Origin: Pseudalgibacter alginicilyticus
GTDB lineage: Bacteria > Bacteroidota > Bacteroidia > Flavobacteriales > Flavobacteriaceae
NCBI RefSeq assembly: GCF_001310225.1
Contig: NZ_CP012898.1
Location: forward strand, 2,232,001 to 2,296,000
Reading direction: 5' to 3'
Length of the DNA stretch: 64,000 nucleotides
The translations under genes and the position numbers were made by a program. This document shows positions 47,848 to 57,907 of this stretch, in pieces. Each line of letters starts with the position of its first letter. Position 1 is the first letter of the stretch. The notes below the pieces were generated by a model. It ran no database searches, was not told where the DNA came from, and saw only the letters and a list, made by a program, of their open reading frames with translations.

Positions 47848-49641
47848 CTATTCAATAGCGTCGCCGCGTAACGCTCGGAATTTTTTTCGAGCTTCCACGA
47901 AGTAAATACTATCAGCATACTCAAAAATAATTTGTTGGTAAAGTGATTTTGCCTTTTCGGGTTGTGCTAATTGGTTGGCATAAATTTCTGCCAAAGCATA
48001 GCAGGCATTATCAGCTAAAATACCATCTTTATAATTTAGTAAAATATTTTTATAATTCTGTTCCGCATTTTCAAATTGTTTTTTAGCTTCAAATAATTGT
48101 GCCTGTTTGAAAAGTGCTTGTGCAATAATAGGCTCTGTTTTATGTTCCTTTAGTATTTTACTTAAAAGTGAAATAGCCTCATCATTTCTATCTTGAAAAG
48201 CAAACAAATCGGCTTTTGAATATAATTTTAAAGCCGTTTGAAGAGAATCTTCATATTTATTATCAGATATCAATAATTTTAGTTCCAAAGCATCATTGGC
48301 AATTAGTTGCGAAGTAGAGGCTTTTAATATTTTAAGCTGCGATTCTGCCCATTTAAAATCACCTTTGTAATAACTGGCCTTTGCTACTCTAAAACGGGCT
48401 TCCTGCGAAACAGTACTATTTTTTAAATTACGTTGAATTTGAGTGTAATAAATTAGAGCATCATTAAACTTTTCTTGCAGCAATAAAATATCGCCTAACT
48501 CTAATTTTATTTGAGCTTTTTGTAATTCTGCTAATGGTAATTTTAAAGACTCTTCTAAAAATGAAATAGCTTTATGAGTATCATTCATTTTAAAAGCCAA
48601 AAAATGAGCATATCCAATTTGAACCTCTAAAGTTGATGAAAACATGCCAAACTCTTCAAAGAAAGCTTGATATTTTGAAAGGACAGTTTCATAGTTTTCT
48701 TTAGTACTTTCTTTTGATTCAATTTTAAGCAACTGATTATGTGCATCAATTTTTGTATCAATATCTTGAGCCGTTTCTATTAAAAACTCATAAATATCTT
48801 TAGCAACATCCAATTCATTTTCACTAACAGCAATACTTGCCAATTCTACAATACGATATAAACTTTCGGGCTGCCTATTGAATATGGCTTTTTCCTGAAT
48901 AAAGGATTTATTATACTCTTTCTGCTGAATAAACAACCAACTTAACAAACCATTCCATAAAACATTAGGCTCTTGCTGCATTTTTTTCAGCAAAATTTTT
49001 CGAAATAAAATATTGTTTTCTTGACTGCTATCTTCACTTATAAAATCACTAATGGTACGTTTAATAGTATTTAATGCTCCCGAATCGCTTCCTACAAATG
49101 GATTAGTATCAATAAAAGTAATGTAACTATTAAACATTTTTTCAATGTTACCTTGTTCGCCATAAATTTGTGCCAATTGCAAATTAAAATTGAGTTGTGG
49201 CTTTATAGCCATTGCTTTTTCATAAACAATAATTACTTTATCTAAAAGAGAATGGTTTTGAAAACTTCTTGCCACAGAAAAAACACTGTTCACATTATCA
49301 TCTACACTATTAATTGCCTTTTGGTAATAGCTATTAGCTTTATCCAAATCGTTTTTTAATTGATAATTATAACCCAATTCTACATAAAAATGAGGCAGTC
49401 TTATCCGTTCCATTAATTTTAATAAAAACGTTTCGGCTTCATCATACTGTTCTAGCTGTTGATAAGTAGCAAGTAATTGACTAATGTAATTGGGATTTGA
49501 TGCATTATTAGCGTAAAGTTTTTTGTACTCATGCAATGCTTTTTCAAATTCGCCATTTTTAAAATATTCTTGAGCCAGTATATCTTCTTGAGAAAATAAA
49601 CTTATTGAAAACAACAGAAATATAGCAATAAAAAATCTCAT
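47848..49641 (-). CDS. exported tetratricopeptide-repeat protein
   Basis: A 597-residue protein with a signal peptide (MRFFIAIFLLFSISLFSQ). Repeated helical pairs of the TPR type cover most of the length, for example YFKNGEFEKALHEYKKLYA, AQLFEAKKQFENAEQNYKNI and ALAEIYANQLAQPEKAKSLY near the C-terminus. It is probably a periplasmic scaffold or adaptor. The partner is unknown. It is a single gene. Confidence 0.88.
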   Translation of the reverse strand: MRFFIAIFLLFSISLFSQEDILAQEYFKNGEFEKALHEYKKLYANNASNPNYISQLLATYQQLEQYDEAETFLLKLMERIRLPHFYVELGYNYQLKNDLDKANSYYQKAINSVDDNVNSVFSVARSFQNHSLLDKVIIVYEKAMAIKPQLNFNLQLAQIYGEQGNIEKMFNSYITFIDTNPFVGSDSGALNTIKRTISDFISEDSSQENNILFRKILLKKMQQEPNVLWNGLLSWLFIQQKEYNKSFIQEKAIFNRQPESLYRIVELASIAVSENELDVAKDIYEFLIETAQDIDTKIDAHNQLLKIESKESTKENYETVLSKYQAFFEEFGMFSSTLEVQIGYAHFLAFKMNDTHKAISFLEESLKLPLAELQKAQIKLELGDILLLQEKFNDALIYYTQIQRNLKNSTVSQEARFRVAKASYYKGDFKWAESQLKILKASTSQLIANDALELKLLISDNKYEDSLQTALKLYSKADLFAFQDRNDEAISLLSKILKEHKTEPIIAQALFKQAQLFEAKKQFENAEQNYKNILLNYKDGILADNACYALAEIYANQLAQPEKAKSLYQQIIFEYADSIYFVEARKKFRALRGDAIE

Positions 49642-49800
49642 GGAGTAAATATAACAAATGCATCAAGCACTTAGTATAAATATTTTTATAAAAAATTGGA
49701 ATGCTGTTTTCTTTAAAAGGAGGGAAAATATCTTTTGAAAATAGTTAACTAAAATTTTAAACGCATTTTGTAAACTTTTTAAAAGATTATTTCACCAAAA

Positions 49801-49825
49801 AATGCCCGAATAAAATTCGGGCATT
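49801..49825 (-). terminator. terminator of the 40-residue peptide gene
   Basis: A perfect 11-bp stem AATGCCCGAAT (49801-49811) / ATTCGGGCATT (49815-49825) with an AAA loop. On the minus strand it is followed by a T-run, so it ends transcription of the small gene. Confidence 0.8.
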
Positions 49826-49916
49826 ACCAACCAAAAATAAATGTTCTATTAACTTGCGTTAAATTAAAAACAGTTTTTAATAAGATTGGGGACAATAACT
49901 TTAACGAAATAAATTG

Positions 49917-50039
49917 TTATTTATTTACAATTGCCGCGGTTTTATGTTCAGATTTTACAATTTCAAAGTCTGAAAATAAAACTTTACTAGCAACTACAAC
50001 TAATGCGATAAGCAGTACAATACGTTTAAAGTTTTTCAT
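49917..50039 (-). CDS. 40-residue single-helix membrane peptide
   Basis: The ATG at 50039 gives MKNFKRIVLLIALVVVASKV and 20 more residues, with one hydrophobic helix (about 7-22) and a basic N-terminus. A dedicated terminator lies 92 bp downstream of its stop. The frame is open to 50099, but that extension is not convincing. No family is recognised. It could be a real small membrane protein, or the leader of a small RNA. Confidence 0.5.
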   Translation of the reverse strand: MKNFKRIVLLIALVVVASKVLFSDFEIVKSEHKTAAIVNK

Positions 50040-50211
50040 AATAGGTAGGTTTTGATAGGTTTGGTATGCTAACATCATAAATATATTATTAAACACCAAG
50101 AAAAACCAGCCTTAATCGTTTAAAAACCTAATTTTTAAACACTTTATCGATAAAAAAACAATAAATCGTAAAATTTGTAAGATTTAACTTAAAAAATTAT
50201 TGTTTTATTTA

Positions 50212-51483
50212 CTAATCTATTAAACCAAAACCTGTATAAGATTGTAGCACTTCAGGAATTTCAATACCTTTTTCTGTTTGACAATTTTCTAAAATTCCAG
50301 CCAAAACTCTAGGTAAAGCCAAAGAGCTTCCGTTTAAAGTATGTGCTAATTCATTTTTTCCTTCACTATTCTTAAACCTTAACTTTAAGCGATTGGCCTG
50401 AAAAGTTTCAAAGTTAGATACTGACGAAATTTCCAACCACCTGTCCTGTGCAGTAGAAAACACTTCAAAATCATAGGTTAAAGCTGATGTAAATCCTAAA
50501 TCGCCACCGCAAAGTCTTAATATTCTATAGGGCAATTTAAGTTCTTGCAAAATACTTTTTACATGATTAACCATACTATCTAAAGCTTCGTAAGATTTAC
50601 TTGGATGCTCAACACGTAAAATTTCAACTTTATCAAATTGATGCAACCTATTTAAACCTCTTACATGAGCCCCATAACTTCCTGCTTCCCTACGAAAACA
50701 CGGTGTGTAACCTGTAATACCTATTGGTAATTCACTTTCATTCAAAACCACATCCCTAAATATATTTGTTCCTGGCACTTCTGCTGTTGGTATTAAATAC
50801 AAATTGTCTTCAGTAACATGATACATTTGTCCTTCTTTGTCTGGAAGCTGACCTGTTCCAAAACCTGAAGTTTCATTTACCAAATGTGGTAACTGATATT
50901 CGGTATAACCAGCAGCCGTATTTTTATCAAGAAAATAGGCAATTAATGCACGTTGTAACCTAGCTCCTTTACCTTTATAAACAGGAAATCCTGCTCCTGT
51001 TATTTTATTACCAAGTTCAAAATCTATAATATCATATTTTTTTGCTAATTCCCAGTGTGGTAACGCATTTTTATGTAATACAGGAATATTACCCTCTTTA
51101 AATATTTCTTCATTATCATCCTCAGAATTTCCAGATGGCACCGTACTATTTGGAACATTCGGAATTTTATATAACAACTCATTTAACTCAGCCGTTTTAT
51201 TATTAAGAGCCTCATTAAGTTCTTTTGAAACTTCTTTCAATTGACTGGTTCTTTCTTTTAAAAGATTGGCTTCTTGAGCCTTTCCAGATTTATACAAGTT
51301 TCCAATTTCTTTGGACAAAGTATTGGATTCAGCTAAAGTTTTATCCAACTCTGTTTGTATACGTTTTCTATCTTCATCAAAAGCAATAACGTGTTGAATC
51401 ATTTGCGTAGCATCAATATTTCTCTTTGCTAATCGCTCAATAACCAAATCTTTGTTTTCTCTAATAAAAGGAACTTGTAACAT
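50212..51483 (-). CDS. serS: serine--tRNA ligase
   Basis: A 423-residue class II aminoacyl-tRNA synthetase. The N-terminal 110 residues form the long coiled coil that contacts the tRNA-Ser arm. Class II motif 2 is FRREAGSYGAHVRGLNRLHQ and motif 3 is SLALPRVLAGILENCQ. The C-terminus reads IPEVLQSYTGFGLID. It shares its strand with the HTTM gene and ribF upstream. Assignment is firm. Confidence 0.96.
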   Translation of the reverse strand: MLQVPFIRENKDLVIERLAKRNIDATQMIQHVIAFDEDRKRIQTELDKTLAESNTLSKEIGNLYKSGKAQEANLLKERTSQLKEVSKELNEALNNKTAELNELLYKIPNVPNSTVPSGNSEDDNEEIFKEGNIPVLHKNALPHWELAKKYDIIDFELGNKITGAGFPVYKGKGARLQRALIAYFLDKNTAAGYTEYQLPHLVNETSGFGTGQLPDKEGQMYHVTEDNLYLIPTAEVPGTNIFRDVVLNESELPIGITGYTPCFRREAGSYGAHVRGLNRLHQFDKVEILRVEHPSKSYEALDSMVNHVKSILQELKLPYRILRLCGGDLGFTSALTYDFEVFSTAQDRWLEISSVSNFETFQANRLKLRFKNSEGKNELAHTLNGSSLALPRVLAGILENCQTEKGIEIPEVLQSYTGFGLID

Positions 51484-51528
51484 CTGTTTTAAAATTTAAG
51501 TGGCAAATTTAATGAATTACTGAGATAT

Positions 51529-52845
51529 TCAGTCTTGTTTTGAATCTAAAATCCATTCACTATGTTTAAAGGTTTGCCATGGCACATTTGCTATATCAAT
51601 GTCTGGATTAATAAAAGTTTTATATGGCTTTCCATTAACACTCAATTTACTGTTAATATAAACAGAAACATCTTGTCCTTGGTCTTTATAACGTTGTTTC
51701 AAATACTGTGAAAACTGCCACATAACATCTGGTTTACTAGTTGCATTGCGCTTTTGTTTTCGTGTTAAATAAAAATCTAAATTAATTTGCGTTTTTTTAT
51801 TGGTTGAATTATCAACTACCGTATAAGTGGTTATTCCACTCTTAGACCTAAGCATCATACGCCACGAAAGTCTGTGCCCTTCTTCTGTCCAAAGCACATC
51901 ATCTTTTATAAAATGATGGCGTAATGGTAAAACTACTTGTATTGCAAAATAAACCGAAAACAAAACAATAAATGGTTTTTTAAACTTTGGAATAATTACC
52001 TCATTCTGATTATAGAATCTTTTTTTCTTTAAAAACAATTTTTGAATGGTTTTAGGCTGAAAAAAGAACAAACTAAATGCTAAAGCCAAAAAAGGAAAAA
52101 TTCCCACTTGAAACACTATGGAATTAAACAAATGAAAGAAAATAGATACTATAAATGCAAATTTTCTTGTTGGTTTGTAAAGCAAAAGAGGGATGACTAA
52201 ACCATCAAATAAAATACCTCCATAGGCTAAACAATAATGTAACCATTTTTGTTGGAGCAAATCACCTATTAACAAATAATGACTTTTGCCTCTCATTAAT
52301 AATTCTATAACCGTAGTATCCAACCAATCAGGATATATTTTTGCAACTGAGGCATACGTATAAACTATTAAAAGTTGAAGAACAAACACCCATTTACACC
52401 ATTGAGGCATACTGTTTTGTGTTATTTTGGGATGATGCTTAGCATCCAAAGAAAAGTATGTGTTTGCTGGCTGAAACACCATGATACCACTTAACAACAT
52501 TAACAAATAATAATGATTGTTGTAAGATGCTTTTTGCATAAAGTAAGTAGCAGACCACATAAGTGTGAAAGTAATCATGCTAAACCGGTATTTATAACCA
52601 AGCATAACAAACAAACCAAAAATCCCCATAATGAGGTAATAAACATACATGCCATTTCCAGGTAACGGCTGTAACCATTCAAATCCTATAAATGAAAATG
52701 TAAATTGTGGATCTATTAAAGTTCGTTTTACCCAACCTGTAAAAATAGCACCAACAGATTCTAAAAAACAAAGCAACCCAAAAAAGATTCGAAAAACAAT
52801 TAAAGCAGAATTATCAATATGTTTAAAGACCCATTGATTACTCAT
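51529..52845 (-). CDS. HTTM (vitamin K gamma-carboxylase-like) membrane protein
   Basis: A 438-residue protein with about six to seven membrane segments in the first 280 residues, followed by a soluble domain. Hallmarks of the HTTM domain, related to the vitamin K-dependent gamma-carboxylase, are VFRIFFGLLCFLESVG at the start and ASYNNHYYLLMLLSGIMVF. Bacterial members have unknown substrates. It overlaps ribF by 8 bp, so the two are coupled, and serS follows 45 bp later. Confidence 0.85.
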   Translation of the reverse strand: MSNQWVFKHIDNSALIVFRIFFGLLCFLESVGAIFTGWVKRTLIDPQFTFSFIGFEWLQPLPGNGMYVYYLIMGIFGLFVMLGYKYRFSMITFTLMWSATYFMQKASYNNHYYLLMLLSGIMVFQPANTYFSLDAKHHPKITQNSMPQWCKWVFVLQLLIVYTYASVAKIYPDWLDTTVIELLMRGKSHYLLIGDLLQQKWLHYCLAYGGILFDGLVIPLLLYKPTRKFAFIVSIFFHLFNSIVFQVGIFPFLALAFSLFFFQPKTIQKLFLKKKRFYNQNEVIIPKFKKPFIVLFSVYFAIQVVLPLRHHFIKDDVLWTEEGHRLSWRMMLRSKSGITTYTVVDNSTNKKTQINLDFYLTRKQKRNATSKPDVMWQFSQYLKQRYKDQGQDVSVYINSKLSVNGKPYKTFINPDIDIANVPWQTFKHSEWILDSKQD

Positions 52846-53770
52846 TTTGTGACGTTATATATTGAAGAGATGCTGCTTCGTCTTTTGCTAATTGCAACTT
52901 TAAAGCTTCAACCGATTCAAATTTTTGTTCATCTCGGATACGATGCAATAGTCTAACTTGAATTTTTTGATGATATAAATTTTTATTTAAGTTAAAAAAA
53001 TGAACTTCAATGGTTTCCTTCTTACCATCAACAGTAGGATTTGTACCAATGTTCATCATGCCATACACGAGTTGATTTTCAATCACGGCACTTACCACAT
53101 AAGACCCTTGTTTAGGAATTAACTTATAATCTTCTTCAACAGTAATATTAGCCGTTGGAAAATCAATTTGCCTACCCAATTCTTTTCCTTTAACTACTGT
53201 TCCTGTAATCATAAAATTATAACCTAAATATTTGTTAGCTTTTTTAATATTACCATCCAACAGTGCACTTCTTATTTTTGTAGAACTAACTGATACATCA
53301 TCAACGTCTTCTGAAGATATTTCTTCTACTTTAAAATGAAGTTGTTTTCCAAAATTTCGTAAATCGTTAATATCGGCATTTCTATTTCTACCAAACCTAT
53401 GGTCATAACCAATAATAACTTTTTTAGCATGCAGTCTATCTATCAAAATCTGTTTTACAAAATCATGTGAAGACAATCTTGAAAACTCATGTGTAAATTC
53501 TTTAATATATAAACAATCTAACCCTAAAGCTTCTAAAATCTGGCTTCGCTCATCAATGGTATTTATTAATTTAATATTAGCATCTTTTTGTAAAACCATA
53601 CGCGGATGGGGAAAAAACGTAAGAATCACAGAGTTTAGTTGATTCTCTTTAGCTGTGTTAATTAAGCGTTTTATTATTTTTTGATGGCCAATATGAACGC
53701 CATCAAACGTACCAATAGTAACTACCGTATCTGTTTTAGAAAAGGAATCAAGGTCATTTAAAATTTTCAA
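52838..53770 (-). CDS. ribF: bifunctional riboflavin kinase/FAD synthetase
   Basis: Makes FMN and FAD from riboflavin. The N-terminal nucleotidyltransferase domain has TIGTFDGVHIGHQKII and the GYDHRFGRNRNADI substrate loop. The C-terminal kinase domain has GRQIDFPTANI and GMMNIGTNPTVDG. The length of 310 residues is normal. Its stop overlaps the HTTM start by 8 bp. FMN/FAD supply may serve the several flavoenzymes in the region, though no direct link is shown. Confidence 0.95.
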   Translation of the reverse strand: MKILNDLDSFSKTDTVVTIGTFDGVHIGHQKIIKRLINTAKENQLNSVILTFFPHPRMVLQKDANIKLINTIDERSQILEALGLDCLYIKEFTHEFSRLSSHDFVKQILIDRLHAKKVIIGYDHRFGRNRNADINDLRNFGKQLHFKVEEISSEDVDDVSVSSTKIRSALLDGNIKKANKYLGYNFMITGTVVKGKELGRQIDFPTANITVEEDYKLIPKQGSYVVSAVIENQLVYGMMNIGTNPTVDGKKETIEVHFFNLNKNLYHQKIQVRLLHRIRDEQKFESVEALKLQLAKDEAASLQYITSQNE

Positions 53771-53827
53771 TCTGCTTAGTTTTAATGCAAAATTAGGAAT
53801 TCTGAAACTATAAAAAGAAAGTATCTT

Positions 53828-54140
53828 TTATTTTAAAGAAAATATTTCTGAGAAAGAAGTTATAATCTGAGGCACTTCATCTATTTTAAAATTAAAACTT
53901 AGTTGACATGTATTTCCTTTTACATTTTTTATTGACAAATAACCATTACAAATTTGATAATACCATATCTATCCTCTACAAAAACTTGAGGCTTTTGTTA
54001 TGAAATGTTTCAAAATTACAATTACCACTTTCATGACAATTATTTGAAATATAAACAGGCTCGTTTTTAATCAAAATAGATTGTTTAAATTTGCTGAAAA
54101 GTGTTAAGATTAGGATTAAAATAGGCCATAAGTACTTCAT
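53828..54140 (-). pseudogene. frameshifted remnant of a small exported or membrane protein
   Basis: An ATG at 54140 opens MKYLWPILILILTLFSKFKQ and runs 54 codons to a stop. The other two frames continue with plausible coding pieces: VEDRYGIIKFVM, then CNGYLSIKNVKGNTC followed by QLSFNFKIDEVPQIITSFSE, ending at 53828. Two frameshifts, the first near a T5 run, would join them into about 104 residues. It could be an accidental arrangement, since no family is recognised. Confidence 0.35.
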
Positions 54141-54228
54141 GAATTAGGCGTCATATTTGAAATGATTAAAAAAATTTTGTTATTCATAAATTATCAAGGT
54201 ACATTTATTTTCCCAAATAGCTAATTGC

Positions 54229-56967
54229 ATGAAACAACTTGACTTTAAAATTATACTGCCATTATTAATAATTTCATTAGTTTCTTTGAATGGTTTTGCT
54301 CAAAATCAAGATCAATTATGGACTAAATCTACAAAAGAACACACCATAAAAAAACATCAAACTATAAGAAAAACACTTCCTAATAAAAGTATTTTCTATG
54401 AATTAGATGTGGATCAATTAAAATCCAAGCTACAAACAGCTTCAAAATCATCAACCAATTTAACAGCATCGGGCACTTTAGTTTCTTTTCCCAACCCTGA
54501 TGGCACATTAGAAACATATCGTGTTGAAGAATCTTCTATTTTAGAACCCAATTTTCAAGCAAAACATAATAATATTAGAACTTATATTGGACAAAGTATT
54601 GACAATCCAGAAACCACAATTTATTTTAGCATTACACCAAAAGGGCTACATACTATGACGCTTTCCGCTAAAAACGGAGCACAATTTATAGACCCTTACA
54701 CATCAGACTCTAAAACTTACATTGTTTATCACAAAAAAGATCTGCCCGAATTAAAAGATGCTTTGAATTGTTATACTCCTAATGACTATACAGAATTAGA
54801 AAACAAAACCAGTAATTCAAAATCATTGCTTAATGCCAATGATGGTAAATTACGAACCTATAGATTAGCCTTAGCCAGCACCGTTGAATATGCTACATTC
54901 CAAATAAATGCAGCGGGTGTTAGCGGTAGCACTGAGGAAGTGAAAAAAGATGCCGTATTAGCTGCTATGGTAATTACCATGAATCGTGTAAATGGTATTT
55001 TTAAAAGAGATTTATCAATACAAATGACCTTAGTAGACAATGATGCCATTATTTTCCTTGCAGAAAACGATGGTTTTACAAACCATAGTGCCAGCGCCTT
55101 AATAAACGAAAGCCAAACGATTATTAACGGGGCTATTGGCACATCAAATTATGATATTGGGCATACGTTTAGTACGGGTGCTGGAGGTATTGCAGAATTA
55201 GCTTCCGCATGTAATAATGGCTCTAAAGCTAGAGGTGTTACAGGTCAACCTTCCCCAGTTGGAGATGCTTATGATGTTGATTTTGTAGCACATGAAATGG
55301 GGCATCAATTTGGGGCACCACACACGTGGAATGGCAACACAGGAAACTGCGTAACAAACGATTGGACTTCAACAAATGCCTATGAACCTGGAAGTGGCAG
55401 TACCATAATGGCTTATGCTGGTATTTGCTCACCCCAAAATGTACAGGCTAAAGCCGATGCATATTTTCACCAAAAAAGCATACAAATGATTTGGGCTAAT
55501 ATCACAACAGGGAATAGCACATGTGGAACAGAAACTTTATCAGGAAATACGGCTCCAACCGCAGAAGCAGGTGCATCTTACACCATTCCTATTTCAACAC
55601 CCTACAAACTTACGGGCTCTTCAACAGATACAGAAACCACAGCATCGCATACCTTTACTTGGGAACAATATGACCTTGGAACTATGGAAACTAGAGGGCT
55701 TCCATTAGAAACAAATACTACAGGACCACTTGTACGCTCTTTTGAAGGCACAAATAATCCTACAAGATACATTCCTCAATTGACCGATTTACGATATACT
55801 TCTACTGGCTCTACACCTTGGGAAAAATTAGCGTCAGTCAGCAGACCAATTAATTTTCAATTAACGGTAAGAGATAATGACACCAGAGGAGGACAAACAG
55901 CTACTGATCATATGATTGTTACCACATATGCTGGTGCAGGACCATTTGTAGTAACCTCTCAAGATAGCTATGTTAGCTATCCTAGCAATAGTTCTCAAAC
56001 GATAACTTGGGATGTTGCTAACACCAATTTAAGTCCTATAAACACAAGTTTGGTAAACATCTATTTATCTACTGATGGTGGCCTAACCTACCCTACTCTG
56101 TTATTAGAAAATACGGCAAATGATGGTTCAGAGAATATAACCTTTCCTTCAGGGATTACAGCTCCGTATTGTAGAATTATGGTTGAGGCAGTTGACAATA
56201 TTTTTTTCGCTATAAACCCAGCTAGTTTTTCCATAGGCTATACTATTGCAACTACCTGTAATGAGCGTTTCAGCTCCAATACAAATTTAAATCTTAATCT
56301 TTTAGATTATCAAGAGGCATCAAGTATTATTAATGTTCCCACAAATAGCACAATTGAAAACCTAAAGGTAAATGTAGATGTTACACATGAATACATAAGT
56401 GATTTAACCATAACACTTACACATCCTAACAACAGCACTAATGTTATTATTTGGAATAAAAATTGCTTTGATAGGAATGGACATTCAAACTTTGACATCA
56501 CTTTTGAAGACAATTCCAACACCATTGTTTGTTCTAGTCCAACCACAGGTAATTACATCCCTGAAAATCCTTTAAATGTTTTTAATGGTTTAGAAACAGC
56601 TGGTGACTGGAAGCTTACATTGCTTGATACTGAAACTGGCGACCCAGGTATTCTTAACGATTGGTATATAGAATTTTGTACTGCAACTATAACTTTAAAC
56701 AATCCTGAATCTTTGGAATTTACCGATTTAAAAATATTTCCTAATCCAAATAAGGGAGAATTCACTGTATCTTTAAACAATACCATAAATACTAAAATTA
56801 GTATGGAACTTTTTGATATAAGTGGGCGGAATATCTTTAAAAAAGAATATAATAACACAGGAAACTTTAATGAAAAAGTAACCCTTAATCATGTACAATC
56901 TGGAATTTATATTCTAAACATTAGTGATGGCGAAAAAAAATCTACCCAAAAGATTATTGTAGAATAA
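54229..56967 (+). CDS. secreted metallopeptidase with P-domain and type IX secretion tail
   Basis: A 912-residue exported protein. The signal peptide is MKQLDFKIILPLLIISLVSL, ending near GFAQ. A propeptide follows, then a reprolysin-like domain with the zinc motif HEMGHQFGAPH (His355, Glu356, His359, His365) and the Met-turn STIMAYAGICSP. After that comes an Ig-like linker (about 440-670), a proprotein-convertase P-domain (about 700-820), and a C-terminal sorting domain beginning LKIFPNPNKGEFTV. The last 80 residues match the type IX secretion signal, so the protein is released or anchored outside the cell. Confidence 0.9.
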   Translation: MKQLDFKIILPLLIISLVSLNGFAQNQDQLWTKSTKEHTIKKHQTIRKTLPNKSIFYELDVDQLKSKLQTASKSSTNLTASGTLVSFPNPDGTLETYRVEESSILEPNFQAKHNNIRTYIGQSIDNPETTIYFSITPKGLHTMTLSAKNGAQFIDPYTSDSKTYIVYHKKDLPELKDALNCYTPNDYTELENKTSNSKSLLNANDGKLRTYRLALASTVEYATFQINAAGVSGSTEEVKKDAVLAAMVITMNRVNGIFKRDLSIQMTLVDNDAIIFLAENDGFTNHSASALINESQTIINGAIGTSNYDIGHTFSTGAGGIAELASACNNGSKARGVTGQPSPVGDAYDVDFVAHEMGHQFGAPHTWNGNTGNCVTNDWTSTNAYEPGSGSTIMAYAGICSPQNVQAKADAYFHQKSIQMIWANITTGNSTCGTETLSGNTAPTAEAGASYTIPISTPYKLTGSSTDTETTASHTFTWEQYDLGTMETRGLPLETNTTGPLVRSFEGTNNPTRYIPQLTDLRYTSTGSTPWEKLASVSRPINFQLTVRDNDTRGGQTATDHMIVTTYAGAGPFVVTSQDSYVSYPSNSSQTITWDVANTNLSPINTSLVNIYLSTDGGLTYPTLLLENTANDGSENITFPSGITAPYCRIMVEAVDNIFFAINPASFSIGYTIATTCNERFSSNTNLNLNLLDYQEASSIINVPTNSTIENLKVNVDVTHEYISDLTITLTHPNNSTNVIIWNKNCFDRNGHSNFDITFEDNSNTIVCSSPTTGNYIPENPLNVFNGLETAGDWKLTLLDTETGDPGILNDWYIEFCTATITLNNPESLEFTDLKIFPNPNKGEFTVSLNNTINTKISMELFDISGRNIFKKEYNNTGNFNEKVTLNHVQSGIYILNISDGEKKSTQKIIVE

Positions 56968-57077
56968 ATTTAAAAAAAAATAGCAATCAACGCTTATACG
57001 CAGTTTAAATATTTTTATAATCAATAGGTTTGAAGTACAGCTTAGCACTCTTACAAATCAAGATACTTAAGATGTTT

Positions 57078-57707
57078 TTATTTGCCGTTAAAACTATTCA
57101 TAGTTCTGTTCAACCCAGCCAAACCAAATGACTTTATTAGTTCAGTTGAAACTTTGTAGCGTTCTTTTAGTTGTTCCGATTCTTCATCGGTCCATTCTCC
57201 TAAAACATAATCTACTTGTCTACCTTTACTAAAAGCATCACTAATTCCGAACCTAAAACGGCAGTAAGCTGTGGTATTTAATTTATCCTGAATGTCTTTT
57301 AATCCGTTATGGCCCCCATCACTACCTTTTCCTTTTACTCGAATACTGCCAAATGGTAAGTTTAAATCATCCGTGATAACTAACAAGTTTTCCAAAGGAA
57401 TTTTTTCTTTTGTTAACCAATACTGTACAGATTTACCACTTAAGTTCATAAACGTACTAGGCTTTAATAATATAAATGTTCTACCTTTAAATTTATAAGT
57501 GGCAACATCTCCTAATTTTTGGGTTTCAAAAATTAGAGATTCTTGAGATGCTAAATAATCTAAAATTTTAAACCCAATGTTATGCCTAGTGTTCTCATAT
57601 TTTTCACCAATATTTCCTAAGCCTACTATTAAGTATTTTTTCATAACCACTACGTCTTCTATATAATTTTTCTTTTTAAATAATTTTAACAACCATGAAT
57701 GTATCAT
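57078..57707 (-). CDS. pth: peptidyl-tRNA hydrolase
   Basis: Releases peptides from stalled peptidyl-tRNAs. Family signatures are LIVGLGNIGEKYENTRHNIG with the catalytic His, KPSTFMNLSG, and GGHNGLKDIQ. The frame opens at 57707 and gives 209 residues. An internal ATG at 57644 would give 188 residues (MKKYLIVGLGNIG), closer to the E. coli length of 194, so the true start is uncertain. It lies 200 bp downstream of rplY on the same strand, past the rplY terminator. Confidence 0.93.
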   Translation of the reverse strand: MIHSWLLKLFKKKNYIEDVVVMKKYLIVGLGNIGEKYENTRHNIGFKILDYLASQESLIFETQKLGDVATYKFKGRTFILLKPSTFMNLSGKSVQYWLTKEKIPLENLLVITDDLNLPFGSIRVKGKGSDGGHNGLKDIQDKLNTTAYCRFRFGISDAFSKGRQVDYVLGEWTDEESEQLKERYKVSTELIKSFGLAGLNRTMNSFNGK

Positions 57708-57850
57708 AATGCTTGAAATTTACTTATTATGATTAATCGTTGCTTTAGGCTTGCAACGGCATTCTTTAGTTTTTTTAAACCAAAAATATACAGTGAAAAG
57801 TTGACCATCACTTATGCATAAGCAAACTCCATATAATATATGTAAAAATA

Positions 57851-57883
57851 AAAAAGCATCCTGAACTTTACAGAATGCTTTTA
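57851..57883 (-). terminator. terminator of rplY
   Basis: On the minus strand AAAAGCATTCTG pairs with CAGGATGCTTTT, with one G-U pair, and runs into a T-rich tail. It lies just after rplY and before pth. Confidence 0.7.
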
Positions 57884-57907
57884 ATATTTTATTTGTTAAG
57901 AATAGAT

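Noticed and set aside
55238-55708. Small ORFs on both strands inside the metallopeptidase gene
   Set aside because: They overlap the zinc-site coding region of a secure gene in other frames.
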